From NCBI GenBank assembly GCA_964017065.1, contig OZ024785.1:11983086-12047085 (forward strand): a DNA stretch of 64,000 bases, written 5' to 3'. Shown piece after piece: positions 8,327 to 18,600 of this stretch; position 1 is the first letter of the stretch, and each line of letters begins with the position of its first letter. The translations under genes were made by a program, and so were the position numbers. Below the pieces are notes generated by a model, which was not told the origin of the DNA, searched no databases, and saw only the letters and a list, made by a program, of their open reading frames with translations. This DNA comes from Haliclona indistincta (lineage: Eukaryota; Porifera; Demospongiae; Haplosclerida; Chalinidae).

Positions 8327-11300
8327 ATGGCTAGTAATTCAAGTGCTTTGCGTTGCCTTGGTTGTGGACAGGTCACAAAAGCTACAGACAGAAGGTCTCT
8401 CACTAGTTCTGAAGGAAGGGTTGTTGCTGAAGTATGGAGAGAGTTAGTGAACTTGGAAGGACTACAGCTTGATGTGCAGTTGCTTGATTCGCGGCACCCT
8501 ATGTGCAGAAAGTGCTTTAACTCATACAAAACAGTACACAAGTATCAGCAAGCCATCAGATGTAATCTCAGGAATGCAGCAGTAGTGCTAGAGTCATCTC
8601 AGCGGATTGTGTCAGCTCCCTCTCCAAAGAGGCCTAGACTCTCTCAGTTCAGATCCAGACCTAGCTCTCCAGATGTTGCGGTAGGTATAGTACAATTTGA
8701 AATGATCTATAGTAAAGTACGTACTACGTGTTATTAGGTTGAACTAGGGTACAATGAGACCAAGGTTATACACATCACTCCAACGAGGAAGAGAATTTGC
8801 AAAGCCATCGCTCGAAAGCAGCACAAAACTGTTGCGAGAGAGGCCTTGTCAAACCCTCTTACGAAGTCTGTGATCGTCAACAGTCTGGGGAAAGAGATTG
8901 CGTCAGTGGTCAAGATGTTGTCATCGGCAACTGTAGATTCCATCCTACAAAGCCGTGACCTCTACCACCTCAAGCATTTCAAGTGGAGCATGCTCCTTGA
9001 AGAGTTGTCGACGCATTGTCCAGTTCTAGCTACCATCCTAGAATTGACAACAAAGACCAAAACTGCCAGATCCAACACGAATGTAGTTGTTGGTATGTGT
9101 GTCGCACTGCTCACTAGCCACCGCAATTCTAGAATGAATCTTATTCAAAAGATTACCTCTCTCATCTTGTATGCCGGTGGCACATCCAAGCAGGTACATA
9201 ACAGTTTTACCGTTTCGATTAACGCAATAAACTCATGTTTATGTTAGGTTTACCAGAGGCTAGTCAAATTGAATGTGACAGTTTCACATTCATCTCTAAT
9301 CCGACTGCTAGATCTCACAGGCAAGGGCTTTGATGTTGAAGTGAAGCAGTGGAGAGATAGCATAGTGCCCTTGCTAAACAGCTCATACGTGTGTGTAAGT
9401 ATTAATAACTCATCATTTGCTGAAACCATACCTTATAATGCAGCGAACCCAAAATCCACCATGGGTTAAAACAGGCAACCAGTTAGCTCCCGTTCGTGAT
9501 GCAACAGCACAAGATGACTCCGACTCTGATATGTCATGGATGAGTTACTCTCCAGTTAGTTCAGATGATGAGTGTGACACATTTTCTGAGGGAGATGAGT
9601 CCGAGTGCTTTGAGCCTACAGAGCTAGACCTCGAACCAGATGCTGAGCTAGACCTCCAACCAGATGCTGAGCTAGACCTTGAACCAGATGCTGAGCTAGA
9701 CCTCCAACCAGATGATGAGCTAGACCTGGAACCAGATGCTGAGCTGGACCTCGAAGCAGATGCGGAGCTAGACCTCGAATCTAATAGTCATGAGAGTAAC
9801 CCAGGTGCATATCCATAATTCCACTTTACAATAATCATGCATTGTTTATATAGAGTGTAGTCCCACACTTTATCAGATCTGTGGTGATAACATTGACAAG
9901 GGGATCAAACAGCGTTACATGAGAGTTGGTCAAGACAAGCCTGATTCTATTCACTACTTTCACTCGTATGCTGTTGCTGACAGGGTCAACTTCTGGTGTC
10001 TAAGTGATAAGGTCCATCCAACTCAGCAACAGGACAAGAGTCAAATTGCCTTGTCGTTGCTACCAACACCTGAGGACGATGAAGCGCTCCGTAGGAACGT
10101 GCTTGTCATCATTTCCCGAATTCTATTCGAGAACATGAAGTTTTTTGAGATTTCGTTTGAGGGAGTTGTTGACTGGCACATCTCTCATGAGTACGAGAAG
10201 GAAATGGCTCAAAAATCAGTTGTGGTATGTTATGATTACAACACGTCATCAAGCCCATCTCCATACACATTCACGCAGTATAATGATAAACCACACTATC
10301 ACAACCTAACATAAATCAATTTTTCTCACTACTAGCACCCACTAGGGATTCAGGCGAGAGATGAGAATAAGAATGAGCACATGGTTGATATCATGAAAGA
10401 GTCACAGCAGTATGTTCCAATGGTCAGTACAACTGAGGATCTCTACATTGCTAGTGTTGACAGAACAGTCAAAGTAGCATGTGCCCTTGCTTATCCTATT
10501 CCCTTTTCTGGAGACCAGAAGACGGCAGCTAGGGCAAGAGGTGCACAAAAATCATTGATGAGTGAGGTACCACCAGCAGACAGGCTAGCTGGTTTGGTAC
10601 CTGTTGTTGCAGACTGGCACACAAAGGTCAAATTGCTTGACGTAAGTTGATCAAAGACTATGCACATAGCATTATGTTATTATGATTATTTTATAGATCA
10701 TCTGGAAGTATTTCTATTCAGTTCGGTCTGCTAAAGACCATGGAACCCTGTACCAGCTGCGAAACAAGCTGAATCGCACAAATGTAGTTTGTGTACCTAA
10801 GAGAGACGTGAATGCTTGTGAAGACTTCATTTCAACAGTTACAGCTGGTCTTGTTGTTGCTGCTGCGCTTGCCACTTTTGAGCTCAAATCAGTTGATGAC
10901 CTACCTGCAGAGGACATAGTTCCCGGAGGTGACATCATCTTTACACTACCTAAGGATGAGAGACGCAAGAAACTAGCTAGCCTCTGTGGCCAGGTGTATG
11001 ATAGATATGTGCATTTTGCATTTAACACCACGACTGCAGCCAGTTCAGACTGCGTGTATGAGTACTCCGTGCAGTTACTACGGATGTGCTTGTTCTACAC
11101 CGAGTTTGCAGATGGTATCCGTGAAGGAGATGGTAATCGAGTCTTGCGTTGCTGGAAATACATGATGCCTATTTTTAACTCATCAGGCAATACCAACTAT
11201 GCCTGTGAAGCAGCAAATCTTGTAGTGCAGCAGATGTACACATTGCCTCCTAGACTGGCTTCTCAACTTCTTTGGGGACGTTTTGTGAACGTGCATGGCA

Positions 11301-11332
11301 AACCAGGCAAGAATATACCAGTTGACCTACAT
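8327..11332 (+). CDS. DUF6589-type protein, seven exons, 3' end fused to Helentron
   Basis: Multi-exon gene whose exons join in frame without a stop: 8327-8680, 8738-9193, 9248-9394, 9444-9804, 9854-10224, 10336-10641 and 10697-11332. Introns are 49-111 bp with GT..AG ends. About 877 residues result. The N terminus has a C10-x2-C13...C60-x2-C63 set resembling a ZAD/treble-clef zinc module (CLGCGQ, MCRKCFNSY). Next come KQVYQRLVKLNV, an acidic octapeptide repeat in exon 4, and the family hallmarks CSPTLYQICGDNIDKGIKQR, SIHYFHSYAVADRV and GKPGKNIPVDLH. The last motif normally precedes a C-terminal region that is absent here: sequence passes directly into a Helentron ORF with no stop. DUF6589 proteins are abundant, repetitive and of unknown function in cnidarians, sponges and fungi. 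I infer a mobile-element origin. The start Met at 8327 lies 9 codons before the first Cys. Confidence is high for the gene and moderate for the family name. Confidence 0.75.
9618..9785 (+). repeat. 24 bp tandem repeat coding acidic octapeptides
   Basis: Seven in-frame copies of a 24 bp unit inside exon 4 of the DUF6589 gene encode ELDLEPDA, with Glu/Gln alternating at position 5 in the first four copies (E, Q, E, Q) and later copies diverging (EPDA, EADA, ESNS). The result is a strongly acidic segment. The unit length keeps the frame, so repeat-number change would be tolerated. Confidence 0.9.
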
Positions 11333-11616
11333 AGTTCCCTCCCAGTAGCCAATGGTAATGAATGTGATGAGATTGATGATGAGACTATAGCAGCAGGTGA
11401 TCAGCACAGACTAGAGATTACTGGTGGTACTCATGCTAGTATGATGTCACTAGAGAACCCTGACCAGATAGTGAGCATTGCCCCAGCTGAAGGACAGAAA
11501 CCATTGTTTATCATGTCAGATCCCAACTTTGAGCTTATGTGTAATCCTGATAAGTTTTGTTATGGTGAAGGTGGTTTTGGTAGTGAGCGAGAGAGAAAGA
11601 TAACCTATAGAAAGTA
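11333..11616 (+). pseudogene. Helentron Rep N-terminal part, upstream of the insertion
   Basis: The frame continuous with the DUF6589 gene changes character at 11333 and reads NECDEIDDETIAAGDQHRLE, then GGTHASMMSLENPDQIVSIAPAEGQKPLF and NPDKFCYGEGGFGSER, ending at TYRKY. These are typical of the region just before the Helitron_like_N domain. At 11615-11616 (TA) the 4.07 kb transposon begins. The ORF resumes at 15688 with FNARLQDIDGRFARDLDYL, so the two parts were contiguous before the insertion and share frame when one TA copy is kept. Confidence 0.8.
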
Positions 11617-11860
11617 CCGTACAGCTAGAAATTTTGGTGGACAAAATTTTGGCGAATGTCCCAGATTTTGCGTTTGGCGACTAATATTTTGGCGCCCAGC
11701 GCCTGGCTCACGTATTGCTGTAATAGAAAAACAGATTTTTGGCGACTAACAGATTTTTGGCGACTGATATTTTGGCGGATGCTTGACGATTCGCCAAATT
11801 CGCCAAAATTTTAGTCCACCAAAATATCTACAGTGCTTCTAGTCTAGAGAGGCCACTTTT
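11617..11860. repeat. Left terminal inverted repeat of the 4.07 kb transposon (split)
   Basis: Bases 11617-11627 and 11831-11860 together equal the reverse complement of 15645-15685 over 41 of 41 positions. The two halves are separated by the 201 bp MITE and one TA duplication. Confidence 0.9.
11628..11828. mobile_element. 201 bp MITE with TTTTGG-rich terminal repeats
   Basis: A non-autonomous element with imperfect terminal inverted repeats of about 30 bp (left GAAATTTTGGTGGAC-AAAATTTTGGCGAAT; the right end is its near complement at 11796-11828). TA is duplicated at 11626-11627 and 11829-11830. It sits inside the left terminal repeat of the larger transposon and so is the latest of three insertions. 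The interior holds several TTTTGGCGACTAA-like words. There is no coding capacity, so it must be mobilised by another TA-targeting transposase. Confidence 0.8.
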
Positions 11861-12151
11861 CTATTCCCAAGTCTGTATAAATAGTATCACTACCAAAATG
11901 CATTTTTGACTTTGTCACTTACCTTTATACAGGTATTACACTGAAGTACAAAGTATAACAAGACCAAAGATGCATTTCCAGACTATTCTCATTGACGCTA
12001 ATGTAAAATCCCCATTTTTTAATGATGTCACAGAATTATATGACGTTTACACCGCGTCACCACGGGGGCGTGCATGCTTGTTAATTATAATAACAGAGGT
12101 TTCCCCTTGACAGTGTGCGTGCAGTACTGTAAATACAGCTGCAACTTAACC

Positions 12152-14010
12152 ATGTCAACTATCAGAGTTCGTGGGTTGAAGGCTTTCCTAGCTGACCGAA
12201 CCAATACCTACTCTCCTCCTCCAACAAAGAGAAAGTGTGCTGAAAAGGCAGAAAGTGTTATCAGTGATCAGCTGAAGATGAAGGCTCCTAGAGGTGGTAG
12301 TAGTAGCTCCATGACTGCTCCAGATGGTAGATTGCTAACTTCTCAAGATCGTATCTCCTCGACTGGTAGACTGTCAACTCATCGAGATGGCGGTACTAGT
12401 ACATGCATAGATGATAACATTACTACGTTAAAGAGTGTTCTAGATAAGAGACCAGAGGTCTTACAAGGAGGGTTTCACTGTCTTCAGGAGTACACTGAAC
12501 GAAACACATCATTTGCAGTTCAAAAAGCCACTACCTTGCAGATCTTTGCTGGGTCAGTGCTAAGAGGCACCAAGATTATAGAGGCATGCGAGCTAGCAGC
12601 AGCATGCACCCCGTTCAGTTCTCGTACAATACGGAGATGGGCGAAGGATGTGTTTAACGGGTACTTTAGTACCATCTCCAATTTAGATGATGTCACAGAC
12701 AAGAGATTGGAGTTGGAATTGAAGTCAGAGAAAGGAAGTCACCCCAAGGTAACATCGCTAATGTCAGATGAGAACTTCCGCAAGGAGGCAAAGCAGTTTG
12801 TCCTCGAGAATGGGTACGTTAAAGGCAGGCCTAATCTCACCCTGCAGCAATTTGTGACATGGCTGAAAGAAAGCAAGGATGTAGAGATATGCACAGCCAC
12901 TGCATCACTGTGGCTGCATGACATGGGCTTCTCTTACAAGCAGTTCAGCAAGGGAGTGTACTTTGATGGACATGAGAGAGATGATGTTGTAAGAGCAAGA
13001 GAATTGTACCTAGAGAAGCTCATGTCATACAGCCACAGGATGTGGATTTCACACTCACCGGCACCTAATCCTTCTTACTCGCCAGTTATAAGAATTTTTC
13101 ATGACGAGTCAACCTTTCATGCTAACGCTGATCAAAGCTTCCACTGGACGGATGGGTCTAACCAAGCTCTTAAACAAAAATCGCTTGGTCAAGCGATAAT
13201 GGTATCTGACTTTTTAGATGAGGTTAATGGCTTGTTAGAGCATGACGGTGAGAAGGCTCGACTCCTACTGGAACACCAGTCAGAGGGTTACTTTACCAGT
13301 GACATGCTAGTTGAGCAAGTGCACAAAGCTATCACCATTTTTGAGCGGAAGTACCCAATGGCCCAGGGCATATTTATCTTTGACCACGCACCTTCTCATA
13401 TGAAGCGTCCAGAGGATGCTTTAAATTCCGACCGGATGAATGTCAAGGATGGTGGAAAGCAGCCATTCATGAGAGATACTATGTGGGACGGATCTGTGCA
13501 GCGAATGGTTACAGCTGAAGGGAAGCAGAAGGGAATGAGAAGAGTGCTAAAGGAAAGAGGTGCAAACATAGATGAACTAAATGCAGATGGGCTCAGAGAA
13601 CTGCTATATGAATATGAGGTGATGTGCATACACACAAACCTTTCTGTACAGTTTACATGTTACCAATCTCTATACTGTAGGATTTTGCTCAACAAACAAC
13701 AATCTTAGAGCAAGAGGTCGAGGGACGAGGTCATGTTTGTCTATTCCTGCCAAAATTTCACTGTGAATTGAACCCGATTGAGAGGTGCTGGTGTCATGCA
13801 AAGAAATATACCAGAGCTCATTGTAACGGCTCAATTGTTAGACTGCGCAAAATAGTACCTGAGGCTTTTGACACCATAACTATTGATATGATAGCTAGAT
13901 TTTTCAGTAAGACAAACGACTATGAGACTGCCTACAGAGAAGGACACAATTGTAATACAGTAGACAAAGCAGTAAAGAACTACAAGTCACACCGCAGAGT
14001 TGTTGATTAA
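12152..14010 (+). CDS. IS630/Tc1-superfamily transposase, divergent D-D-E type
   Basis: Cut-and-paste transposase, 598 residues from two exons (12152-13618 and 13681-14010). The intron of 62 bp has GT..AG ends and joins in phase 0. The Met at 12152 is chosen because it follows an A-rich context and starts the basic, Ser-rich N terminus; an in-frame Met at 12074 would add 26 residues. Helix-turn-helix motifs lie near residues 125-170 (GTKIIEACELAAAC, SSRTIRRWAKDVF) and 225-255 (TLQQFVTWLK). The catalytic residues are D318 (FHDEST), D411 (FIFDHAPSHM) and E523 (CELNPIERCW). The 111 residues between the second D and the E are far more than the 34-39 of Tc1/mariner, so a large insertion is present. 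The tail FHCELNPIERCWCHAKKYTR is strongly conserved in a family I associate with fungi and marine invertebrates. No lesions are visible. An AATAAA follows the stop at once. Confidence 0.85.
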
Positions 14011-14015
14011 ATAAA
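14010..14015 (+). terminator. Polyadenylation signal of the transposase gene
   Basis: AATAAA overlaps the last base of the stop codon at 14008-14010, so the 3' untranslated region would be very short. This fits the tight convergence with the HIRAN gene. Confidence 0.5.
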
Positions 14016-14064
14016 AAGATCAAAAACCATATCAATTACCACACTAAGTCAGCTTAGTGACCCC

Positions 14065-15053
14065 TTACTTTTGAAATAGTATCTTAGGTACATGTAGTTT
14101 TTTGTATCTTTCAAACTTAGGAGGAGATACTATAGGCGTAGTGTCTGAATCTGTCGCCAGTATTTTGCGAGCAGGTGGAGTTGTAGTTTCTGAAGAAGTG
14201 GAGCTGTTTGTCGCTTTAGGTTTTAGCAATCTACGTGTTGCAAATGCAGGGGGAGATGCTATAGGCGTAGTGTCTGAACTTGAGCTGTCTGTTACTAGAG
14301 ATATTACTATTTTGCGTCTTTTGGATACAGGTGGAGTTGTAGAGTCTGAAGAGGTGGAGCTGTTTGTTGCTTTAGGTTTTAACTTCAAAGGTGTGCCGAT
14401 GGGTTGGGTTGACATAGGTGTAGTGTCATCAATACACAATAAATGAGTATGGAGAGTACGTGTGGTGTTGTCGACAACAGATATATCAAGGTCTTGGGAT
14501 AATGCGTTCTTCGTATCAAAGTCTGAGTCCAGAACAGACTTTTCCGTTGTAGATTCATCATCACCATCATAGTCAACGATTTCATCATACTTGAATGTTG
14601 AAAACTTTTTTTGCCCACGTAGTACCTTCTTTATTTCTTCCAGTCGATCAACTGGCCCTTCAATAGACACAGCCACATCGCAGACACGGTAACCATGCCA
14701 TTTACTTCGAGAGCGCGAGTAAGGTAGGGATACCACGGTGCTATATAAAATACAAACACACTATACCAATGCAAAGTCGAGTAGCAGAAGGCTTACCCAG
14801 ATGCTACAAGTCCAGACTTCAAAAGAGGAGCCAAGAGAGCTGCTGTTTCCTTTGCGAGATGACCAAGCATTCTAGACTCATGAGCGGACCGAGTCCACAA
14901 ACTAATACAGTTGTTATCCCAAGCGTTTGGATCCAACTTTATAGAAACAAGATCTCCCACAACAATAGATGATGTCTGAACTTGGTAGAACTTGATTCCG
15001 CGCGCCTGGGACAAAAAGGAAGCCAAAACTCGTCGAGAGGGCCTAGCTGCCAT
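14065..15053 (-). CDS. HIRAN-domain protein encoded within the transposon
   Basis: HIRAN domains are OB-fold-like modules, best known from HLTF/Rad5-type helicases, that bind DNA 3' ends and damaged or stalled DNA. Here the domain stands alone. Two exons, 15053-14797 and 14740-14065, flank a 56 bp intron (GTAAGC..ATATAG) and give 310 residues. Residues about 16-115 match HIRAN: QARGIKFYQV, then VVGDLVSIKLDPNAWDNNCI, then MLGHLAKETAALLAPLLKSG, and across the splice SG-TVVSLPYSRS...GYRVCDVAVSIEG. The domain is completed only by splicing, which supports the gene model. The C-terminal half is acidic, then Ser/Thr-rich, with an internal duplication of LKPKATNSSTSS..TTPP and basic KRRK-type stretches that may serve nuclear entry. 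It is antisense to and convergent with the transposase. No ATPase or nuclease motif is present. A role in handling transposon ends is inference. Confidence 0.75.
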
Positions 15054-15644
15054 TTTGGCGGGAAAGAAGCGCGCGTGTATGACGTAGACAAGTGGCAGTA
15101 GTTTGATGTGTGACGTCACTCATTTCAAGAGAATTGAAAATTGCTGACAAAAAGCATCGTAACAAATGCGTAGAGAAATCTACGCTCCTACTGTTTAATT
15201 CTACATTAACTATAGGTATCCGGCTATCTAATGCAAAAGAGAATTTTCTTAACTCTCAAAGATTCTCTGATTACAGCCCTAACACTTTTACCACTAAAAA
15301 TAACTGATTTTTGGTGTATTTCTGGCTCATACAACACTATGCATGATACTTAAGCTACCAAACTTGCTGAGATGAAAACTGAACTATCATTTAATCATCC
15401 TGTTGAGGGAATTTTCTTAACTCAGCTCAATACTCTATTCCTGGCCCTAACACATTTCCCACTAGCCGAAACTCACCACCTGGTACTTCAGCAGCAACAA
15501 AATTGTTCACAGACAACAGAAACTATTCAAACTTGCAAGAATTTATTAGCACAGATATAAGAACATTCAGACAAGATTTCAGCTTTATTGCATTGAAAAT
15601 AACATTTTTACAACAAAAACATTCTTGCTGACCACAAAAAACAT
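15054..15644. other. Subterminal non-coding region of the transposon
   Basis: AT-rich, without coding pattern. It should contain the promoter of the HIRAN gene, which starts leftward at 15053. Short open frames on the plus strand (for example 15372-15560) look random. Confidence 0.5.
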
Positions 15645-15685
15645 AAAAGTGGCCTCTCTAGACTAGAAGCACTGTAGCTGTACGG
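15645..15685. repeat. Right terminal inverted repeat of the 4.07 kb transposon
   Basis: 41 bp, ending CTGTACGG before the TA duplication. It is identical in reverse complement to the reassembled left repeat. Confidence 0.9.
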
Positions 15686-15687
15686 TA

Positions 15688-18600
15688 TTTCAATGCACGT
15701 CTACAGGATATTGATGGTAGGTTTGCTAGAGATTTGGATTACCTGTTTGTTGCCCAGTATATTGTTGAATGTAAGCAAGTGCTTGATGATGGTAATAATT
15801 TTGCATGGAGACAGAAGCCAACTCAGCAGATTACAGCTTCTCAAGTGAAAGACAAATCATTTATGAGTGATAATGTGCGTACTGACAAAGCTTACAGGTT
15901 TTTGAAGAATGTTAGAGGTTCCCCACCATATTACCAGCGCACATTTTATGACTTATTAGCAATGATAAGGCAGCTTGGTACTCCCACATGGTTTTTCACT
16001 CTATCAGCAGCTGATATGAAGTGGCCTGATATGATACAGATCATTGCTAGACAGTATGGTGTTAGTTACAGTGATGATGATGTAGCAGCATTGTCATTTG
16101 ATGAGAAGAGTAACTGGTTAAGACGCAACCCTGTGACAGCAGCTAGACACTTTCAGTTCAGGTTGAATAGTTTCTTCCAAGATGTGCTAAAGTCTAAAGC
16201 TAAGCCTTTGGGTGAGATTGTTGATTATGCTATAAGAGTTGAGTTTCAGTCTAGAGGGTCACCACATGCTCATTGTGTGCTGTGGGTGAAAGATGCTCCC
16301 AAGTATGGTGTGGATAGTGATTAAGACGTGTGTGCATTTATTGATCAGTATGTTTCATGTGCTATTCCAGCTGATGATTGTAAATTGAAAGAACTTGTGT
16401 TGATGGTACAGCAACATAGACATTCCTCATATTGTAAGAGAAACAAGCGCTGCAGGTTCAATTTCCCCCATCCTCCTAGCCCTAGTACAGTCATTGCCAG
16501 TCCATGTAGTGATGGTGAAGTGTATGACAAGGCTCAGAGTGTGTTGAGTAAAGTACGGCAAGTGCTGCCAGACTGTGACCCTAACGCAACTATTGATGAT
16601 GTACTAACTAGAGCTAGTGTTGATAGAGATGAGTATGTTAGAGCACTACAGGTCACTAAGGCTGGTAATGTTGTGTTGTTGAAGCGTGAACCTAATGAGC
16701 AGAATGTTAATAACTATAATCCCTCTGTTATGCTAGCATGGCAAGCTAACATGGATATACAGTATGTATTAGATGCCTATGCTTGTGTGATGTATGTGGC
16801 TTCATACATAATGAAGACTGAGAAATCAATGGGTGTGTTGCTAAAGCAGGTAGCAGCTGAAGTGAGAACAGATGAGCTAAGAACACAGCTGAGAAAGATT
16901 GGTTCAGCATTTCTAGATCACAGAGAAGTTAGTGCCCAGGAAGCAGTGTATAGGTTGCTGTCATTGCCTATGAAACAGTTGAGTAGAGCTGTAGTGTTTG
17001 TTGATACTAATGTTAAGAAAGATAGAATTGCTGTTCTCAAAGGACGCGAAGCAATAGATCAGCTAGATGGGGAAGATAGTGATGTGTTTCAGAAGAGTTT
17101 AGTAGACAGATACATGCATAGACCACAGCAGCTGCAAGACATGTGTTTAGCTGAATTTGCTGCCTCATATTCCACATGTTACAATAAGAAAGATGATGAA
17201 GTGTATAATGATGAATTACCAGACACTGATAGTGAGAGTAGTACTAAGAAGATTACACTAACTGGTGGTTATGGTCAGATGAATGAACGTAGACAGCAAG
17301 CTGTGATTAGGTTCAGAAAGTACAATAAAGATAGTGATGTTAGCAATTGGTATAGAGCAAAGCTGATGTTGTATTATCCATGGTAGGAGAATGATCTGCT
17401 GGGTGGTTGTGCTAGTTATGCTGAGCATTATGAGCAGGTTAGAGCCGTTGTGATTGAGAATGAGAACAAGTATACAGATGAGGATATTGAAAATATTGAA
17501 GTTGATAACGATAATAGACCTGAGCATGCCTGGTGTCAGATAGCCCCTAGTACTGAAGCTAGTAATGCACAAGCAGCTGAGCAAGGTGTTGAGACACTGA
17601 CTGAACTAGCTGAACAAGATTTGATAGACAATGCTAGCCTAGTGCAAGGTAGTACTACAGGTTCAGGTGGTTTGAGTGTTAGATATGAAGGTGCTGCTAA
17701 TCCTGCTGTAATACCACCTGATGAGTATAGAGAGCTAATGAGAGGTCTGAATAGTAAGCAAAGAGCAATGATCATGTACCATAGGCACTGGTGTAAGCAG
17801 ACTGTACTAGCTATGAAGAATGGTGAACACATCAAGCCCTATACCTATAGAGTATTCTTGAGTGGTCCTGGTGGTGTGGGCAAGTCTCATGTGATTATGC
17901 TGATACAGTCTGATACTATACGATTGATCAAGCAGTCTGGATCAGTAGAGCCTGATGATGTACTGGTATTGCTAACAGCTCCCACTGGTGTAGCAGCTTT
18001 TAATGTGAATGGTATGACACTACACTCAGCATTTTTATTGGGAAAGAGCAGATATGGTGGTTTCCAGCCTCTTAGTAGTGAGAAGGTGAACACATTGCGT
18101 AGTAAGCTATCCAAGCTAGTGTTGTTGATTATTGATGAAGTAAGTATGGTTGGAGCTGACATGTTACTAGAGGTACACAAGAGACTACAACAGATTAAAG
18201 GAGTGCCTCATGATGTAATGTTTGGTGGAGTGAGTGTGCTTGCTGTGGGTGACCTGTATCAGTTACCACCTGTTGCTCAGCCCATGTTGTTCAGTACTGT
18301 TAGAGATAGCTATGCTCAGTTGTACCAGTCTGGTTCAATATGGCAAGATGAGTTTGAAATTTTGGAGCTTGATGAGATTATGAGGCAAAGAGTGCATTTG
18401 CTGAGTTGTTGTGTAGAGTGAGAACTGCTAGTTGTACTAGTGAAGATATTGCTGTACTAGAGTCTAGAGTGGTATCCCCTGATAGCCCTGACTATCCTAG
18501 TGAAGCATTGCATGTGTATAAGCTCAATGCTGATGTTGACCTCCATAACCAGAGCATGTTCAGGAAAATACGAAGTACTGTCAGGAGGTTTGCTGTAAAA

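Larger units (their letters stand above)
11617..15685. mobile_element. Complete IS630/Tc1-type transposon carrying transposase and HIRAN genes
   Basis: Ends are a perfect 41 bp inverted repeat starting CCGTACAGCTA. The right copy is 15645-15685. The left copy is 11617-11627 plus 11831-11860, split by a MITE. A TA target duplication flanks it (11615-11616 and 15686-15687), and removing the element restores the Helentron reading frame, so both boundaries are exact. It carries a two-exon transposase on the plus strand and a two-exon HIRAN-domain gene on the minus strand. The genes converge with 54 bp between stop codons. TA targeting and the D-D-E transposase fit the IS630/Tc1/mariner superfamily. 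Both genes are free of visible lesions and the repeats are identical, so the insertion is recent. Confidence 0.9.

Noticed and set aside
14065..15053. HIRAN gene as a piece of a host HLTF/Rad5 helicase
   Set aside because: It lies wholly inside an element with exact terminal repeats, has its own start, intron and stop, and no SNF2 helicase or RING motif is nearby.
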